Of a stretch of DNA of 64,000 nt, positions 26,359 through 34,732 are shown piece by piece. The translations under genes and the position numbers were made by a program. The DNA comes from Streptomyces sp. (GTDB lineage Bacteria > Actinomycetota > Actinomycetes > Streptomycetales > Streptomycetaceae), in NCBI RefSeq assembly GCF_019510245.1, contig NZ_JAEKKT010000127.1:148867-212866 (forward strand), written 5' to 3'. A model generated the notes under the pieces. It was not told where the DNA came from. It saw only the letters and a program-made list of their open reading frames with translations, and did not search any database. Positions within the stretch are counted from its first letter, which is position 1; each line of letters opens with the position of its first letter.

Positions 26359-26616
26359 TCAGCCGGCGGCGGCGCCCGGCGTCGCCGTCTCGGCGCAGTT
26401 CCGCTCGCGGGCGCCCTCGCGGGTCCGGCCGGCCGCGACGAGACGGCGCGGGTTGCGCCGCAGGTACTCGCCCTCCAGCTGGGCCATGCGCTCGTTGTGG
26501 GCCCGCAGCGCGTCGTTCGAGCCGTACAGCAGGGTGTCGTGGCGCGTCCGGTGGATGGTCTCGAGTTCCTTCATGAGCTGCTGGTCGTCCAGCCGGCTGG
26601 GGTCGACTCCGGTCAT
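26359..26616 (-). CDS. Small DUF6158-like protein
   Basis: An 85-residue soluble protein. It starts TGVDPSRLDDQQLMKELETIHRTRHDTLL and continues RAHNERMAQLEGEYLRRNP, a helical pattern found in small Streptomyces proteins annotated DUF6158. The function is unknown. The ATG at 26616 starts at the conserved N-terminus; the frame stays open far upstream but that part overlaps the ABC-F gene antiframe and is not counted. Its C-terminal 20 residues are low-complexity. Confidence 0.75.
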   Translation of the reverse strand: MTGVDPSRLDDQQLMKELETIHRTRHDTLLYGSNDALRAHNERMAQLEGEYLRRNPRRLVAAGRTREGARERNCAETATPGAAAG

Positions 26617-26711
26617 GGTGGTACCCCGCTCGTCGTGTGGGTCCCGGCGGTCCGGATTCCTGCCTCCACTGTACGAACATCCGGGCGTGCGGGCCTGTCT
26701 GGGGCGCCGCC

Positions 26712-28331
26712 CTACCGCACCCGCTCCACCCGGCGCTCGTCCCACACCGGCTCCGTGGTCTCGCGGACCCGGCCGTCGCTGCCGAAGACCAGGTAGCGGT
26801 CGAAGGAGCGCGCGAACCAGCGGTCGTGGGTGACGGCGAGCACCGTGCCGTCGAAGGCCTCCAGACCCTCCTGGAGGGCCTCGGCGGATTCCAGGTCGAG
26901 GTTGTCGGTCGGCTCGTCGAGCAGGAGCGCCGTCACCCCCTGGAGTTCCAGCAGCAGGATCTGGAACCGGGCCTGCTGGCCGCCCGACAGCCGCTCGAAG
27001 GTCTGCTCGGACTGCTGGGTGAGTTCGTAGCGGCGCAGCCTGGACATCGCCGCACCGCGGTCCTGGGAGTGTTCCGTCCACAGGATGTCCAGGAGGGTCC
27101 GGCCCTCCAGCTCGGGGTGGGCGTGGGTCTGCGCGAAGTGTCCGGGGACCACCCGCGCGCCCAGCTTCCACTGCCCCTCGTGGGCCACCTCCTCGCCGGC
27201 CAGCAGCCGCAGGAAGTGCGACTTGCCGGAGCCGTTGGAGCCGAGGACGGCGACCCGTTCGCCGTAGAAGACCTCCAGGTCGAACGGTTTCATCAGGCCG
27301 GTGAGTTCGAGCTGTGCGCAGGTGACGGCCCGTACGCCGGTACGGCCGCCCTTGATGCGCATCCTGATGTCCTGCTCGCGCGGCGGCTCGGGCGGCGGGC
27401 CGGCCTCCTCGAACTTGCGCAGCCGGGTCTGGGCGGCCGCGTACCGGGACGCCATCTCGTGGGAGACGGCGGCCGCCTGACGCAGCGTCAGCACCAGCTT
27501 CTTCAGCTGGGCATGCTTCTCGTCCCAGCGGCGGCGCAGTTCCTCGAAGCGGGCGAAGCGCTCTCGGCGGGCCTGGTGGTAGGTGGCGAAGCCGCCGCCG
27601 TGCACCCAGGCGTCGGCGCCGGTCGGCGAGGGCTCCACGGAGACGATCTTCTCGGCGGCGCGGGCGAGGAGTTCGCGGTCGTGCGAGACGAACAGGACCG
27701 TCTTGCGGGTCTCGCTCAGCTGCTGCTCCAGCCAGCGCTTGCCGGGCACGTCCAGGTAGTTGTCCGGCTCGTCGAGGAGCAGCACCTCGTCGGTGCCCCG
27801 GAACAGCGCCTCCAGCACCAGCCGCTTCTGCTCGCCGCCGGAGAGGGTGCGCACCTGCCGCCACTGGGCCTTCTCGTACGGCACGCCGAGGGCGGCCGTG
27901 GTGCACATGTCCCAGAGGGTCTCGTGCTCGTAGCCGCGCACCTCGGCCCAGTCGGCGAGGGCCTGCGCGTACGTCAGCTGGGCCGCCTCGTCGTCGACGG
28001 TCATGATGGCGTGCTCGGCCTTGTCGACGGCCTGCGCGGCCGTGCGGATGCCGGGCGGGGCGACGGAGACGAGGAGGTCGCGTACCGTCGTCTCGTCCCG
28101 TACGGAACCGACGAACTGGCGCATCACGCCGAGACCGCCGCCCACGGCCACGGTGCCGCCGTGCGGCTTCAGCTCGCCGGAGATCAGCCGCAGCAGGGTG
28201 GTCTTGCCGGCACCGTTGGGCCCGACGAGGGCGACGGCGGCGCCCTCTCCCACCCGGAACGAGACATCGCCGAGCAGGGCCCTCCCGTCGGGGAGGTAGT
28301 ACTCGAGGTGCGCGGCTTCCAGATGTCCCAT
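26712..28331 (-). CDS. ABC-F family ATP-binding protein
   Basis: A 539-residue protein with two ABC ATPase domains and no membrane segments, as in ABC-F ribosome-associated factors. Domain 1 has Walker A GPNGAGKTT (about residue 38), signature LSGGEQKR and Walker B LLLDEPDNYLD. Domain 2 has GSNGSGKSH, LSGGQQAR and LLLDEPTDNLD. The interdomain linker is charged and helical (RRERFARFEELRRRWDEK and following). ABC-F proteins rescue or protect ribosomes; some give antibiotic resistance, but nothing here points to a specific drug. The ATG at 28331 begins GHLEAAHLEYYLPDG. Repeat copy B lies upstream. Confidence 0.92.
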   Translation of the reverse strand: MGHLEAAHLEYYLPDGRALLGDVSFRVGEGAAVALVGPNGAGKTTLLRLISGELKPHGGTVAVGGGLGVMRQFVGSVRDETTVRDLLVSVAPPGIRTAAQAVDKAEHAIMTVDDEAAQLTYAQALADWAEVRGYEHETLWDMCTTAALGVPYEKAQWRQVRTLSGGEQKRLVLEALFRGTDEVLLLDEPDNYLDVPGKRWLEQQLSETRKTVLFVSHDRELLARAAEKIVSVEPSPTGADAWVHGGGFATYHQARRERFARFEELRRRWDEKHAQLKKLVLTLRQAAAVSHEMASRYAAAQTRLRKFEEAGPPPEPPREQDIRMRIKGGRTGVRAVTCAQLELTGLMKPFDLEVFYGERVAVLGSNGSGKSHFLRLLAGEEVAHEGQWKLGARVVPGHFAQTHAHPELEGRTLLDILWTEHSQDRGAAMSRLRRYELTQQSEQTFERLSGGQQARFQILLLELQGVTALLLDEPTDNLDLESAEALQEGLEAFDGTVLAVTHDRWFARSFDRYLVFGSDGRVRETTEPVWDERRVERVR

Positions 28332-28403
28332 GGTCAGGGATTCTGCGGGGCGTGCCCGCGATGGGGCAAACCGTTATCGGGCCGCCGTCCTCGGCCGCGG
28401 GTA

Positions 28404-28550
28404 CGTCGTGGTTGCTCGCGCAGTTCCCCGCGCCCCTGACGGGGCGCTGCAGCGAGGGGCGCCACAGACGCGCCCCAAAGGGGCGCTGGGCCCCCCGGCC
28501 GAAGGCTGGGGGAGGAACTGCGCGACCAGCCCCCACCGGGCCCGCGCCCG
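28404..28550. repeat. Dispersed 3'-end repeat, copy B (composite, two hairpins)
   Basis: The left half reads GTCGTGGTTGCTCGCGCAG-TTCCCC and ends in GCGCCCC-tgac-GGGGCGC (28430-28447). The right half has GCGCCCC-aaa-GGGGCGC (28470-28486), then GGCCGAAGGCTGGGGGAGG and AACTGCGCGACCAGCCCCC. It lies just beyond the stop of the histidine phosphatase gene. Copies A, C and D each match one half. Confidence 0.8.
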
Positions 28551-28565
28551 AAATCCCTCGGCCCC

Positions 28566-29213
28566 CTACTGCAACGGCTCACCCGCCGGCCCGCTCGCCC
28601 CCGTCGGCTCCACGACCGCGCCCTCCCAGGACAGTGCCTTCCAGCCGTCGGCCGGGGAGCCCTCCAGGATCACCACGCCCGTGTTGTCGAGGGGGCGGGA
28701 GGCGGCGTAGGGGACGTCGACGTTGTCGGCGCGGGCCGCCGTCCACAGGCGGATCACGGCGCCGTGGCTGACCATGGCGACCGTCCCGGCACCGCTCGCG
28801 GCGGCCTCGGCGACCACCGCGTCGTAGCGGCCGAGGACCTCGTCCCCGGTCTCCCCGCCGGGCATGCGCGGCGCGGTGTCCCCGGCCGCCCACCCGAACA
28901 CGGTCCGCATGTACTGCTCGCCGCGCTCGGAGTGGCCGGGCAGCATCTCCAGGTCGCCGGCGAAGACCTCGCGGATGCCGTCGCGGACGACGGGGTCGAG
29001 ACCGCGGGCGGCGGCCAGCGGGGCGGCGGTGAGCTGGGTGCGGATGAGGGTGGAGACGTAGAGGGCCTCGATGTCCTCGTCGGCGAGGGCCGCCGGGAGG
29101 GCGGCCGCCTGCTGCTCGCCGAGGGCGGTCAGACCGGGACCCGGTGCCGCGGTGTCGAGCAGGAAGTCGACGTTGGTCGGGGTCTGCCCGTGACGTATGA
29201 GGAGCAGGCGCAT
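28566..29213 (-). CDS. Histidine phosphatase family protein
   Basis: A 215-residue phosphoglycerate-mutase-like phosphatase. The catalytic RHGQT motif is at residues about 7-11 (LLLIRHGQTPTN). The second core pieces are YVSTLIRTQLTAAPLA, the acid in IREVFAGDLE, and the C-terminal VSHGAVIRLW. The substrate is unknown. The ATG at 29213 is 79 bp from the divergent PAP2/lipid kinase gene start, so the two share an upstream region. The gene ends at repeat copy B. Confidence 0.9.
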   Translation of the reverse strand: MRLLLIRHGQTPTNVDFLLDTAAPGPGLTALGEQQAAALPAALADEDIEALYVSTLIRTQLTAAPLAAARGLDPVVRDGIREVFAGDLEMLPGHSERGEQYMRTVFGWAAGDTAPRMPGGETGDEVLGRYDAVVAEAAASGAGTVAMVSHGAVIRLWTAARADNVDVPYAASRPLDNTGVVILEGSPADGWKALSWEGAVVEPTGASGPAGEPLQ

Positions 29214-29292
29214 CCAGGGGTCCTCTCACTCGGCTCACTCGTCCGCAGCGCGGGCCGGCAGGAAAGTGCCACTTCAGGGTAACCGCACTCGC

Positions 29293-30780
29293 ATGAGCCC
29301 AGATGTCGACCTCACCGTCCCGAAGCCCGGCCGGCACGCGCTGCGCGACCGGCTGCTCGCCCTCGACAGCCGGCTGTTCGAGTTCGCCGCCGAGCGGAAC
29401 TGGCCGTTCGCCGAGCCGGTGCTGCCCCGGCTGAGCCGGAGCGCCAACCACGGGGTGCTGTGGTTCGCGACGGCCGCCGCGGTGGCCGCGACCCGCACGC
29501 CCCGGGCCCGCCGGGCCGCCGCCCGCGGCCTGGCCTCGCTCACCCTGGCCTCCCTGGCCATCAACACCCTCGGCAAGCGCTCGGTGCGCCGCCCGCGCCC
29601 GCTCCTGGACCCGGTGCCCGCGGTACGGCACCTGAAGCGGCAGCCGATCACCACCTCGTTCCCCTCCGGGCACGCCGCGTCGGCGGCCGCCTTCGCGACC
29701 GGGGTCGCCCTGGAGTCCCCGGGGTGGGGCGCGGTGGTGGCGCCGGTGGCGTTCTCCGTCGCGATGTCCCGGGTGTACACGGGCGTGCACTTCCCGAGCG
29801 ACGTGCTCGCGGGCGCGGTGCTGGGGGCAGGCGCCGCGTTCGCCGTACGGGCACTGGTGCCGACCCGGGCGCAGACCGGCCCGCCGCCCCGGCCGCGTGC
29901 CGAGGCCCCGGCGCTGGCCGACGGGGACGGTCTGGTGGTGGTGGCCAACCGGGCCTCCGGCAGCGCCGACCGGATGCGGGTGCTGCACCGCGAGCTCCCG
30001 GAGGCGGAGCTGGTGGAGTGCGAACCGGACGAGGTGAAGGCCGAGTTGGCGAAGGCCGCACAGCGGGCGCGGGCGCTCGGGGTGTGCGGCGGCGACGGCA
30101 CCGTGAACGCGGCGGCCCAGGTCGCCCTGCGCCACGGGCTGCCGCTCGCGGTGCTGCCCGGCGGCACCCTGAACCACTTCGCCCACGACCTGAGCGTGGA
30201 GGACGGCCGGAGCATCGGCCGGGCCGTGCGCGAGGGTGAGGCGGTCCGGGTGGACGTGGGCCGCTTCACCTCGGGCGACCTGGAGGGCGTCTTCCTGAAC
30301 ACGCTGAGCCTGGGCGTCTACCCGGAGCTGGTCCGGGAGCGGGAACGCTGGTCGCACCGCATCGGCGCCTGGCCCGCCGAGGTGCTGGCCGTGCTGCGCG
30401 TGCTGCGCACGGACCGGCATCCGCTCCAGGTCGAACTGCGCGGCGAGACGCACCCGTTGTGGCTGCTGTTCGTCGGCAACTGTGTCTACCACCGGCTGGC
30501 CCTGACCCCAGGCCGCCGTACCGACCTGGCGGACGGGCAGCTCGACGTACGCGTGGTGCACGGCGGCCGGCATCCCGCGCTCCGCCTGCTCTCCGCCGCC
30601 CTCGCGGGCCCGCTCACCCGCTCCCCCGCCCATGCCGAGGCGCGGGTGCGCCGGCTGCGCCTGAAGGGCATCGCGGCCGGCACACCGCTCGCGTACGACG
30701 GTGAAGTCACCGATGTCGCGGGCGAGATGACGGTGGAGAAGCTGCCGCAAGCGCTGACCGTGTACCGGCCGCTGCCCTGA
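29293..30780 (+). CDS. PAP2 phosphatase - diacylglycerol/sphingosine kinase fusion
   Basis: A 495-residue bifunctional protein. Residues about 40-195 are a membrane PAP2 phosphatase with all three motifs: KRSVRRPRP, PSGHA and SRVYTGVHFPSDVLAG. Residues about 210-495 are a DAGK-catalytic-type lipid kinase: VVVANRASGSADR, GVCGGDGTVNAAAQVA, LPGGTLNHFAHDL, and the C-terminal YDGEVTDVAGEMTVE. One domain removes phosphate from a lipid and the other adds it, so the fusion may interconvert two lipid pools. This fusion recurs in actinobacteria. The ATG at 29293 precedes the first family residues; the ribosome-binding site is weak. Confidence 0.9.
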   Translation: MSPDVDLTVPKPGRHALRDRLLALDSRLFEFAAERNWPFAEPVLPRLSRSANHGVLWFATAAAVAATRTPRARRAAARGLASLTLASLAINTLGKRSVRRPRPLLDPVPAVRHLKRQPITTSFPSGHAASAAAFATGVALESPGWGAVVAPVAFSVAMSRVYTGVHFPSDVLAGAVLGAGAAFAVRALVPTRAQTGPPPRPRAEAPALADGDGLVVVANRASGSADRMRVLHRELPEAELVECEPDEVKAELAKAAQRARALGVCGGDGTVNAAAQVALRHGLPLAVLPGGTLNHFAHDLSVEDGRSIGRAVREGEAVRVDVGRFTSGDLEGVFLNTLSLGVYPELVRERERWSHRIGAWPAEVLAVLRVLRTDRHPLQVELRGETHPLWLLFVGNCVYHRLALTPGRRTDLADGQLDVRVVHGGRHPALRLLSAALAGPLTRSPAHAEARVRRLRLKGIAAGTPLAYDGEVTDVAGEMTVEKLPQALTVYRPLP

Positions 30781-30923
30781 CGTCCACCGTCGCACATGAC
30801 GACCCGTCAGTCCACATGACAAAACACGGGTCTCATTATTCGGCATGCGCGCGTAGCGTTGCGGACACCGCGGGACGGGGCCGTCCGGCCCCGTCCGCCG
30901 GTGTGACGCGAAGGGGTCGAGCC

Positions 30924-31739
30924 ATGTCGAAGCCGCGGGAGACCGCTGTCTACACGCACGGGCACCACGAGTCGGTGCTGCGTTCCCACACCTCCAGGAC
31001 CGCCGCCAACTCGGCCGCCTACCTGCTGGGTTCGCTCAAGCCCCACATGCGGATCCTGGACATCGGCTGCGGTCCGGGCACCATCACCGCCGACCTGGCC
31101 GCGCTGGTACCCGACGGCCGTGTCACCGGCGTCGACCACGCCCCCGGCATCCTGGAGCAGGCCCGCGCGACCGCCGCCGGACGCGGGCTGACGAACGTGG
31201 ACTTCGCGGTCGCCGACGTGCACGCGCTGGACTACCCCGACGACACCTTCTGCGTGGTCCACGCCCACCAGGTGCTGCAGCACGTGGGCGATCCGGTGCA
31301 GGCGCTGCGCGAGATGCGGCGGGTCACCAAGCCCGGCGGCTTCGTCGCCGTGCGCGACGCGGACTACGCGGCGATGACCTGGTACCCGGCGGTGCCCGGC
31401 CTGGACGGCTGGCTGGAGCTGTACCGGCGGGTCGCCCGGGCCAACGGCGGCGAGCCCGACGCCGGGCGGCGGCTGAGGTCCTGGGCGCTGGCGGCGGGGC
31501 TCACCGACATCACGGCCACCTCGGGCACCTGGACATACAGCACGGCCGAGGAGCGGGCCTGGTGGGGCGGGCTGTGGGCGGACCGCACGGTCGCCTCCTC
31601 GTACGCCGAGCGGGCCACCGAGGGCGGACACGCGACCCCGGAGCAGCTGGCGGGAATCGCGGCGGCCTGGCGGGAGTGGGCGGGGCAGGAGGACGGCTGG
31701 TTCGCCGTACTGCACGGAGAAATTCTGTGCCGTAAGTGA
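30924..31739 (+). CDS. Class I SAM-dependent methyltransferase
   Basis: A 271-residue methyltransferase. SAM-binding motif I is ILDIGCGPGTITADLA (about residue 45), strand 2 ends VTGVDHAPGILEQA, motif II is VADVHALDYPDDTF, and the post-III region reads MRRVTKPGGFVAV. It resembles the UbiE/COQ5-like group found singly in Streptomyces. The ATG at 30924 follows AAGGGG at proper spacing. The upstream 143 bp contain an AT-rich stretch (ACAAAACACGGGTCTCATTA) that may hold the promoter. The substrate is unknown. Confidence 0.87.
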   Translation: MSKPRETAVYTHGHHESVLRSHTSRTAANSAAYLLGSLKPHMRILDIGCGPGTITADLAALVPDGRVTGVDHAPGILEQARATAAGRGLTNVDFAVADVHALDYPDDTFCVVHAHQVLQHVGDPVQALREMRRVTKPGGFVAVRDADYAAMTWYPAVPGLDGWLELYRRVARANGGEPDAGRRLRSWALAAGLTDITATSGTWTYSTAEERAWWGGLWADRTVASSYAERATEGGHATPEQLAGIAAAWREWAGQEDGWFAVLHGEILCRK

Positions 31740-31787
31740 GCCTGATCCGCGGATTTCGGGAAACCCGCTTTGCAGGAGGTTCACACT

Positions 31788-31958
31788 ATGGTTCCCATCC
31801 TGCTGGTACTGCTTCTGGTCCTGATTCTCTTCGGTGCCGGATTCGCGGTGAAAATACTCTGGTGGATCGCGCTCGCCGTACTTGTGATATGGCTTCTCGG
31901 ATTCCTGGTCCGGGGCACGACCGGCGCCGGTGGCAGGGGTCGCTGGTACAGGTGGTGA
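31788..31958 (+). CDS. Small hydrophobic membrane protein
   Basis: A 56-residue protein consisting of two hydrophobic helices (VPILLVLLLVLILFGAGFAV and ILWWIALAVLVIWLLGFLV) and a short Gly/Arg tail ending RGRWYRW. It matches the small 'hydrophobic protein' found beside or near gas vesicle clusters in streptomycetes. The ATG at 31788 has GGAGG at 31775-31779. It is convergent with gvpK across a hairpin. A role in envelope or vesicle biology is only a guess from position. Confidence 0.8.
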   Translation: MVPILLVLLLVLILFGAGFAVKILWWIALAVLVIWLLGFLVRGTTGAGGRGRWYRW

Positions 31959-31976
31959 CGCCACCCACCGGTGGCG
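31959..31976. terminator. Hairpin between the small hydrophobic gene and gvpK
   Basis: CGCCACC-cacc-GGTGGCG is a perfect 7-bp stem filling the 21-bp gap between the two convergent stops. It probably terminates both the hydrophobic gene and the long gvp operon. Confidence 0.7.
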
Positions 31977-31979
31977 GAG

Positions 31980-32264
31980 TCAGTCGCGCGGCAGCAGCGG
32001 TCCCAGCGGCCCGAGGTCCAGGTTCAGGTCCTCGGGCCGCAGTCCGTAGCGGTCCCGGAGTTCGGCCATCCGGTCCTCCAGCAGCATCAGGGTGAGCCCG
32101 ATGCGCTCCTCCTGCTGCTCGGTGAGGTCCCCGGTGTCGAAGCGGCGCAGCGCCTGCCGTTCCATCAGCTGGCGCAGCAGTTCCACGACGGTCAGCACGA
32201 GTTTCACCAGGTCGCGCTCCACCGTGTCCGGTTCGAGGTCCAGCCGGTTGCGGTGCTCGCTCAC
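31980..32264 (-). CDS. gvpK: Gas vesicle protein GvpK
   Basis: A 94-residue GvpK. The family pattern is DTVERDLVKLVLTVVELLRQLMERQALRRF, shown here as VERDLVKLVLTVVELLRQL and MERQALRRFDTGDL, followed by EQEER-like EQQEERIGLTLMLLEDRM. GvpK is an accessory protein needed for vesicle growth. The GTG start at 32264 overlaps the gvpS stop by 4 bp. It is the last gene of the cluster, followed by a hairpin. Confidence 0.93.
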   Translation of the reverse strand: MSEHRNRLDLEPDTVERDLVKLVLTVVELLRQLMERQALRRFDTGDLTEQQEERIGLTLMLLEDRMAELRDRYGLRPEDLNLDLGPLGPLLPRD

Positions 32265-32449
32265 GTCGGCTCCCCCCAGGGTGCGGGCACTTGTGCGTTG
32301 ACCGAGCTGATCAGCGCGTTGAGGTCGATGCGGACGAGGTCGACGTCCGCGATGCGCAGGGTGATGTCGCCCGTGATGACCACACCACCGGCCAGCAGCC
32401 GGTCGAGCAGGTCGACGAGGGCGACCTCACGGCGTTCGACGACGGTCAC
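32261..32449 (-). CDS. gvpS: Gas vesicle protein GvpS (GvpA-like)
   Basis: A 62-residue member of the GvpA/J/M/S family. The conserved core is VALVDLLDRLLAGGVVITGD followed by ITLRIADVDLVRIDL, the same helix-strand unit as in GvpA. It probably acts as a minor structural or nucleating component. GTG start at 32449 overlaps the gvpL stop (GTGA), and its own stop overlaps gvpK. It is the shortest member, lacking both the N- and C-terminal extensions of the others. Confidence 0.9.
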   Translation of the reverse strand: MTVVERREVALVDLLDRLLAGGVVITGDITLRIADVDLVRIDLNALISSVNAQVPAPWGEPT

Positions 32450-33222
32450 CGCGGCTCCCCCGCTTCCGCCGGCTCGGTGAAGGAGTAGGCCGCCCAGGGT
32501 CCCGTGAGTTCCACCCGCATTTCCGGTGCCTCGTCCTTCGTACGGTCGACCAGTTCCACGAATTCCTCCGAATCCGCACGGGACACCAGATAGGCCGCAT
32601 TGAGCAGGTTCTGCCCGGGCACCCCGGAAAGGGCCGCGTTCTGCGGAGGGTGCAGCCGGGAATCCTCGGCGCGCTGGGAAAGCCGCTCGTGCAGAGTGTG
32701 CGCGAATTTTTCGGCGGCCCGCCATTTCTCCTCGTGCGCCCGTGTGCTCATCCGCCGCTGCCGCAGGTAGTCACGCCCGCTGGCCGGCCTGCCGACGGGT
32801 GCGGGCGCCTGCTCGGGCGGGTCGGCGTACAGCTTCACACCCCACTCGACCCGCCCTTCCAGCCGGTCGAGGATGTGCAGGAAGTCGGCCTCGCGTTCCT
32901 CCATCATGGTCCGCACGCCGCTGTCGTCCCGGAAGACCGTGGCGAGGCGGAGCGGCAGCGGCGTGGTGACCGTGGTGAGCGCGTCGATCACGCCCTGGTG
33001 GGCACGGGCGGTCGCGGCCAGCCAGTCCAGGTCCTCCAGATGGTCCCGCAGCGGCCCCTCGGCGAAGTCGCCCTCCGGGACCGTACTGACGACGGCGACC
33101 AGCCCGTGGTGCCTGAGCAGCCCCGGCGGAGCGCCGGCCACGCCGGTGAGCTGGGCCTGCAGGGCCGCCGCGAACGGACGGCAGACGGCGTACACGTACC
33201 GGAGTCCGCCCTGTGCGGTCAT
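32446..33222 (-). CDS. gvpL: Gas vesicle protein GvpL (GvpL/GvpF family)
   Basis: A 258-residue GvpL/F-family protein. It starts LRYVYAVCRPFAAALQA, has HHGLVAVVSTVPEGDF in the first half, TPLPLRLATVFRDDSGVRTMM in the middle, and ends ELTGPWAAYSFTEP, a typical GvpF/L C-terminus. These proteins bind GvpA monomers during shell assembly. The ATG at 33222 overlaps the gvpJ stop by 4 bp; the frame is open upstream but that part is antiframe to gvpJ. The second copy of the family, gvpF, is four genes upstream. Confidence 0.92.
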   Translation of the reverse strand: MTAQGGLRYVYAVCRPFAAALQAQLTGVAGAPPGLLRHHGLVAVVSTVPEGDFAEGPLRDHLEDLDWLAATARAHQGVIDALTTVTTPLPLRLATVFRDDSGVRTMMEEREADFLHILDRLEGRVEWGVKLYADPPEQAPAPVGRPASGRDYLRQRRMSTRAHEEKWRAAEKFAHTLHERLSQRAEDSRLHPPQNAALSGVPGQNLLNAAYLVSRADSEEFVELVDRTKDEAPEMRVELTGPWAAYSFTEPAEAGEPR

Positions 33223-33572
33223 CCGTCCTCCTCCTGGTGCTCGCGGCGCTGTCCGCGGCCGGCCTCCAGTGCCTCCAGGGCGGCCAGCCGCTCCCGCAGC
33301 TCGTGGTTCTCGCGGGTGAGCTGGTCCCTCCGGGCCCGGGTGGACAGCTCGGGGTCGTGCTCCCACCAGTCGATGCCCATCTCCTTCGCCCGGTCGACGG
33401 AGGCGACGACCAGGCGGAGTTTGATGGTGAGCAGTTCGATGTCGAGCAGGTTGATCCTGATGTCACCAGCGATGACGATGCCCTTGTCCAGGACGCGCTC
33501 CAGGATGTCGGCGAGGTTGGCGCCCCCGCCGTCCCGTCCGTAGGGCTCGGGCAGCCGGCCGGCCATCGTCAT
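33219..33572 (-). CDS. gvpJ: Gas vesicle protein GvpJ (GvpA-like minor component)
   Basis: A 117-residue GvpA-family protein. The GvpA-like core is NLADILERVLDKGIVIAGD, then IRINLLDIELLTIKLRLVV, followed by a charged helical tail (RARRDQLTRENHELRERL) that looks coiled-coil. GvpJ-type proteins are thought to cap or shape the vesicle tips. The ATG at 33572 overlaps the gvpZ stop; a second ATG two codons later is possible. Confidence 0.92.
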   Translation of the reverse strand: MTMAGRLPEPYGRDGGGANLADILERVLDKGIVIAGDIRINLLDIELLTIKLRLVVASVDRAKEMGIDWWEHDPELSTRARRDQLTRENHELRERLAALEALEAGRGQRREHQEEDG

Positions 33573-34732
33573 CGACGGCTCCGGGAACCGGCGTACTCTT
33601 CCTCGTCCTCCGGCTCTTCCTCGTCCTCGGTCTCCTCCGAGGCCTCGTACTCGCCCTCGGGCTCCTCCTCACCCTCGGTCTCGTACTCCTCATCCTCCCC
33701 CTGCTCGGCGTCCTCCGCCTCGTCGTAGGGCTCCTCGTCCTCGTACGACTCCTCGTACGACTCGTCCTCCGGCGCCTCGTCCCCGGACTCCGCCTCGTCC
33801 CGGGCCTCTGCCTCGTCCCGGTCCTCTGCCTCGTTCTGGTCCTCTGCCTCGTTCTGGTCCTCTGCCTCGTTCTGGTCCTCTGCCTCGTTCTCCTCCTCCT
33901 CGGCCACCGCGTCCTCGTGGCTCTGGACGACCTCGCCGTCGCGGATCTCGCCGCGCCACCCGTCGTCCACCTCTCCCTTGATGCTGATGTGGCGGGCGTA
34001 GTGCTTGAGGTCCAGACGGGCCCGGCGGCCCGAGGCGCGCCAGACGTTGGCGGTCTTCTCGAAGAAACCGCTCGGGTAGTACTCGATCACCAGCAGTACG
34101 CGGGTGAGGTTGTCGTCGAGCCGGTGGAAGGTGACGACGCCCTTGTGGCTGCCCTTGGCGCCCTGCGACGACCACTGGATGCGGTAGTCCGGGATCTGCT
34201 CGACGGTCTTGCCCTTCCAGCTCCGGCTGGACCACCAGATCTTGCCCTGCCAGTCCGACGAGGTGTCGTCGGCCCGGCTGGCGCTCTTCACGCCCTTGGC
34301 GAAGGTGCTGAAGTCCTGGAAACGGGTCCACTGGTCGTAGGCGGTGCGCACCGGGACGCCGACGTCGACCGACTCGATGATGACGGTCGGCTTCTGGCCG
34401 CTGCCCTTGCCCTTGCCTTTGCCCTTGCCGCCCCCCAGGTTCTTCACCTTGTCCATGACGGTGTCCTTGGCGTGGGTCAGCCCGAGTTCCAGGGCGGAGC
34501 GCACCGGCCCCTTGCCCTCGGCGACCTTGCGGCCGGCGTCGAGGGCGAGCTTGCCGAAGCCGGGGCTGTTTCCCTCGGCGATGTCGTTGAGCTTGCCGGT
34601 GGCCTCGCCGAGCTTGCGTCCGGCGCCCGTCAGCAGGCGTTCCGCCTGGGCGGCGAGGTACTCCTGCACCTCCGCCTTCAGGCGGTCGGCGGCCTCGGAG
34701 TGGGCCGCTTCCGTGAACGGTCCGCTGGTCAT
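33569..34732 (-). CDS. gvpZ: Gas vesicle cluster protein GvpZ (SRPBCC domain with acidic repeat tail)
   Basis: A 387-residue protein specific to Streptomyces-type gvp clusters. Residues 1-110 are helical with a Gly/Lys run (GGGKGKGKGKGSG). Residues about 115-270 form an SRPBCC/polyketide-cyclase-like fold (VDVGVPVRTAYDQWTRFQD, WWSSRSWKGKTVEQIPDYRI, VLLVIEYYPSGFFEKT). The last about 115 residues are strongly acidic, with five units of NEAEDQ-type repeats and then Glu/Asp/Tyr-rich sequence. The name follows the S. coelicolor gvp order from memory. The ATG overlaps the gvpY stop (ATGA) and the stop overlaps gvpJ. The acidic tail may bind the basic tail of GvpY. Confidence 0.85.
   Translation of the reverse strand: MTSGPFTEAAHSEAADRLKAEVQEYLAAQAERLLTGAGRKLGEATGKLNDIAEGNSPGFGKLALDAGRKVAEGKGPVRSALELGLTHAKDTVMDKVKNLGGGKGKGKGKGSGQKPTVIIESVDVGVPVRTAYDQWTRFQDFSTFAKGVKSASRADDTSSDWQGKIWWSSRSWKGKTVEQIPDYRIQWSSQGAKGSHKGVVTFHRLDDNLTRVLLVIEYYPSGFFEKTANVWRASGRRARLDLKHYARHISIKGEVDDGWRGEIRDGEVVQSHEDAVAEEEENEAEDQNEAEDQNEAEDQNEAEDRDEAEARDEAESGDEAPEDESYEESYEDEEPYDEAEDAEQGEDEEYETEGEEEPEGEYEASEETEDEEEPEDEEEYAGSRSRR
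33805..33894 (-). repeat. Five tandem 18-bp repeats encoding (NEAEDQ)n in gvpZ
   Basis: The unit CCTCTGCCTCGTTCTGGT (plus strand) is exactly repeated at 33823, 33841 and 33859, with near-identical units at 33805 and 33877. Each unit encodes six residues, so copy number can change without a frameshift. Confidence 0.9.

Noticed and set aside
30924..31739. The several methyltransferases as part of a secondary-metabolite cluster
   Set aside because: They are scattered, in separate transcription units, and no polyketide, peptide or terpene synthase gene is in the window.
33805..33894. 18-bp repeats in the gas vesicle cluster considered as a non-coding array
   Set aside because: The period is a multiple of three, the units are read as NEAEDQ within gvpZ, and the frame is kept to the stop codon.
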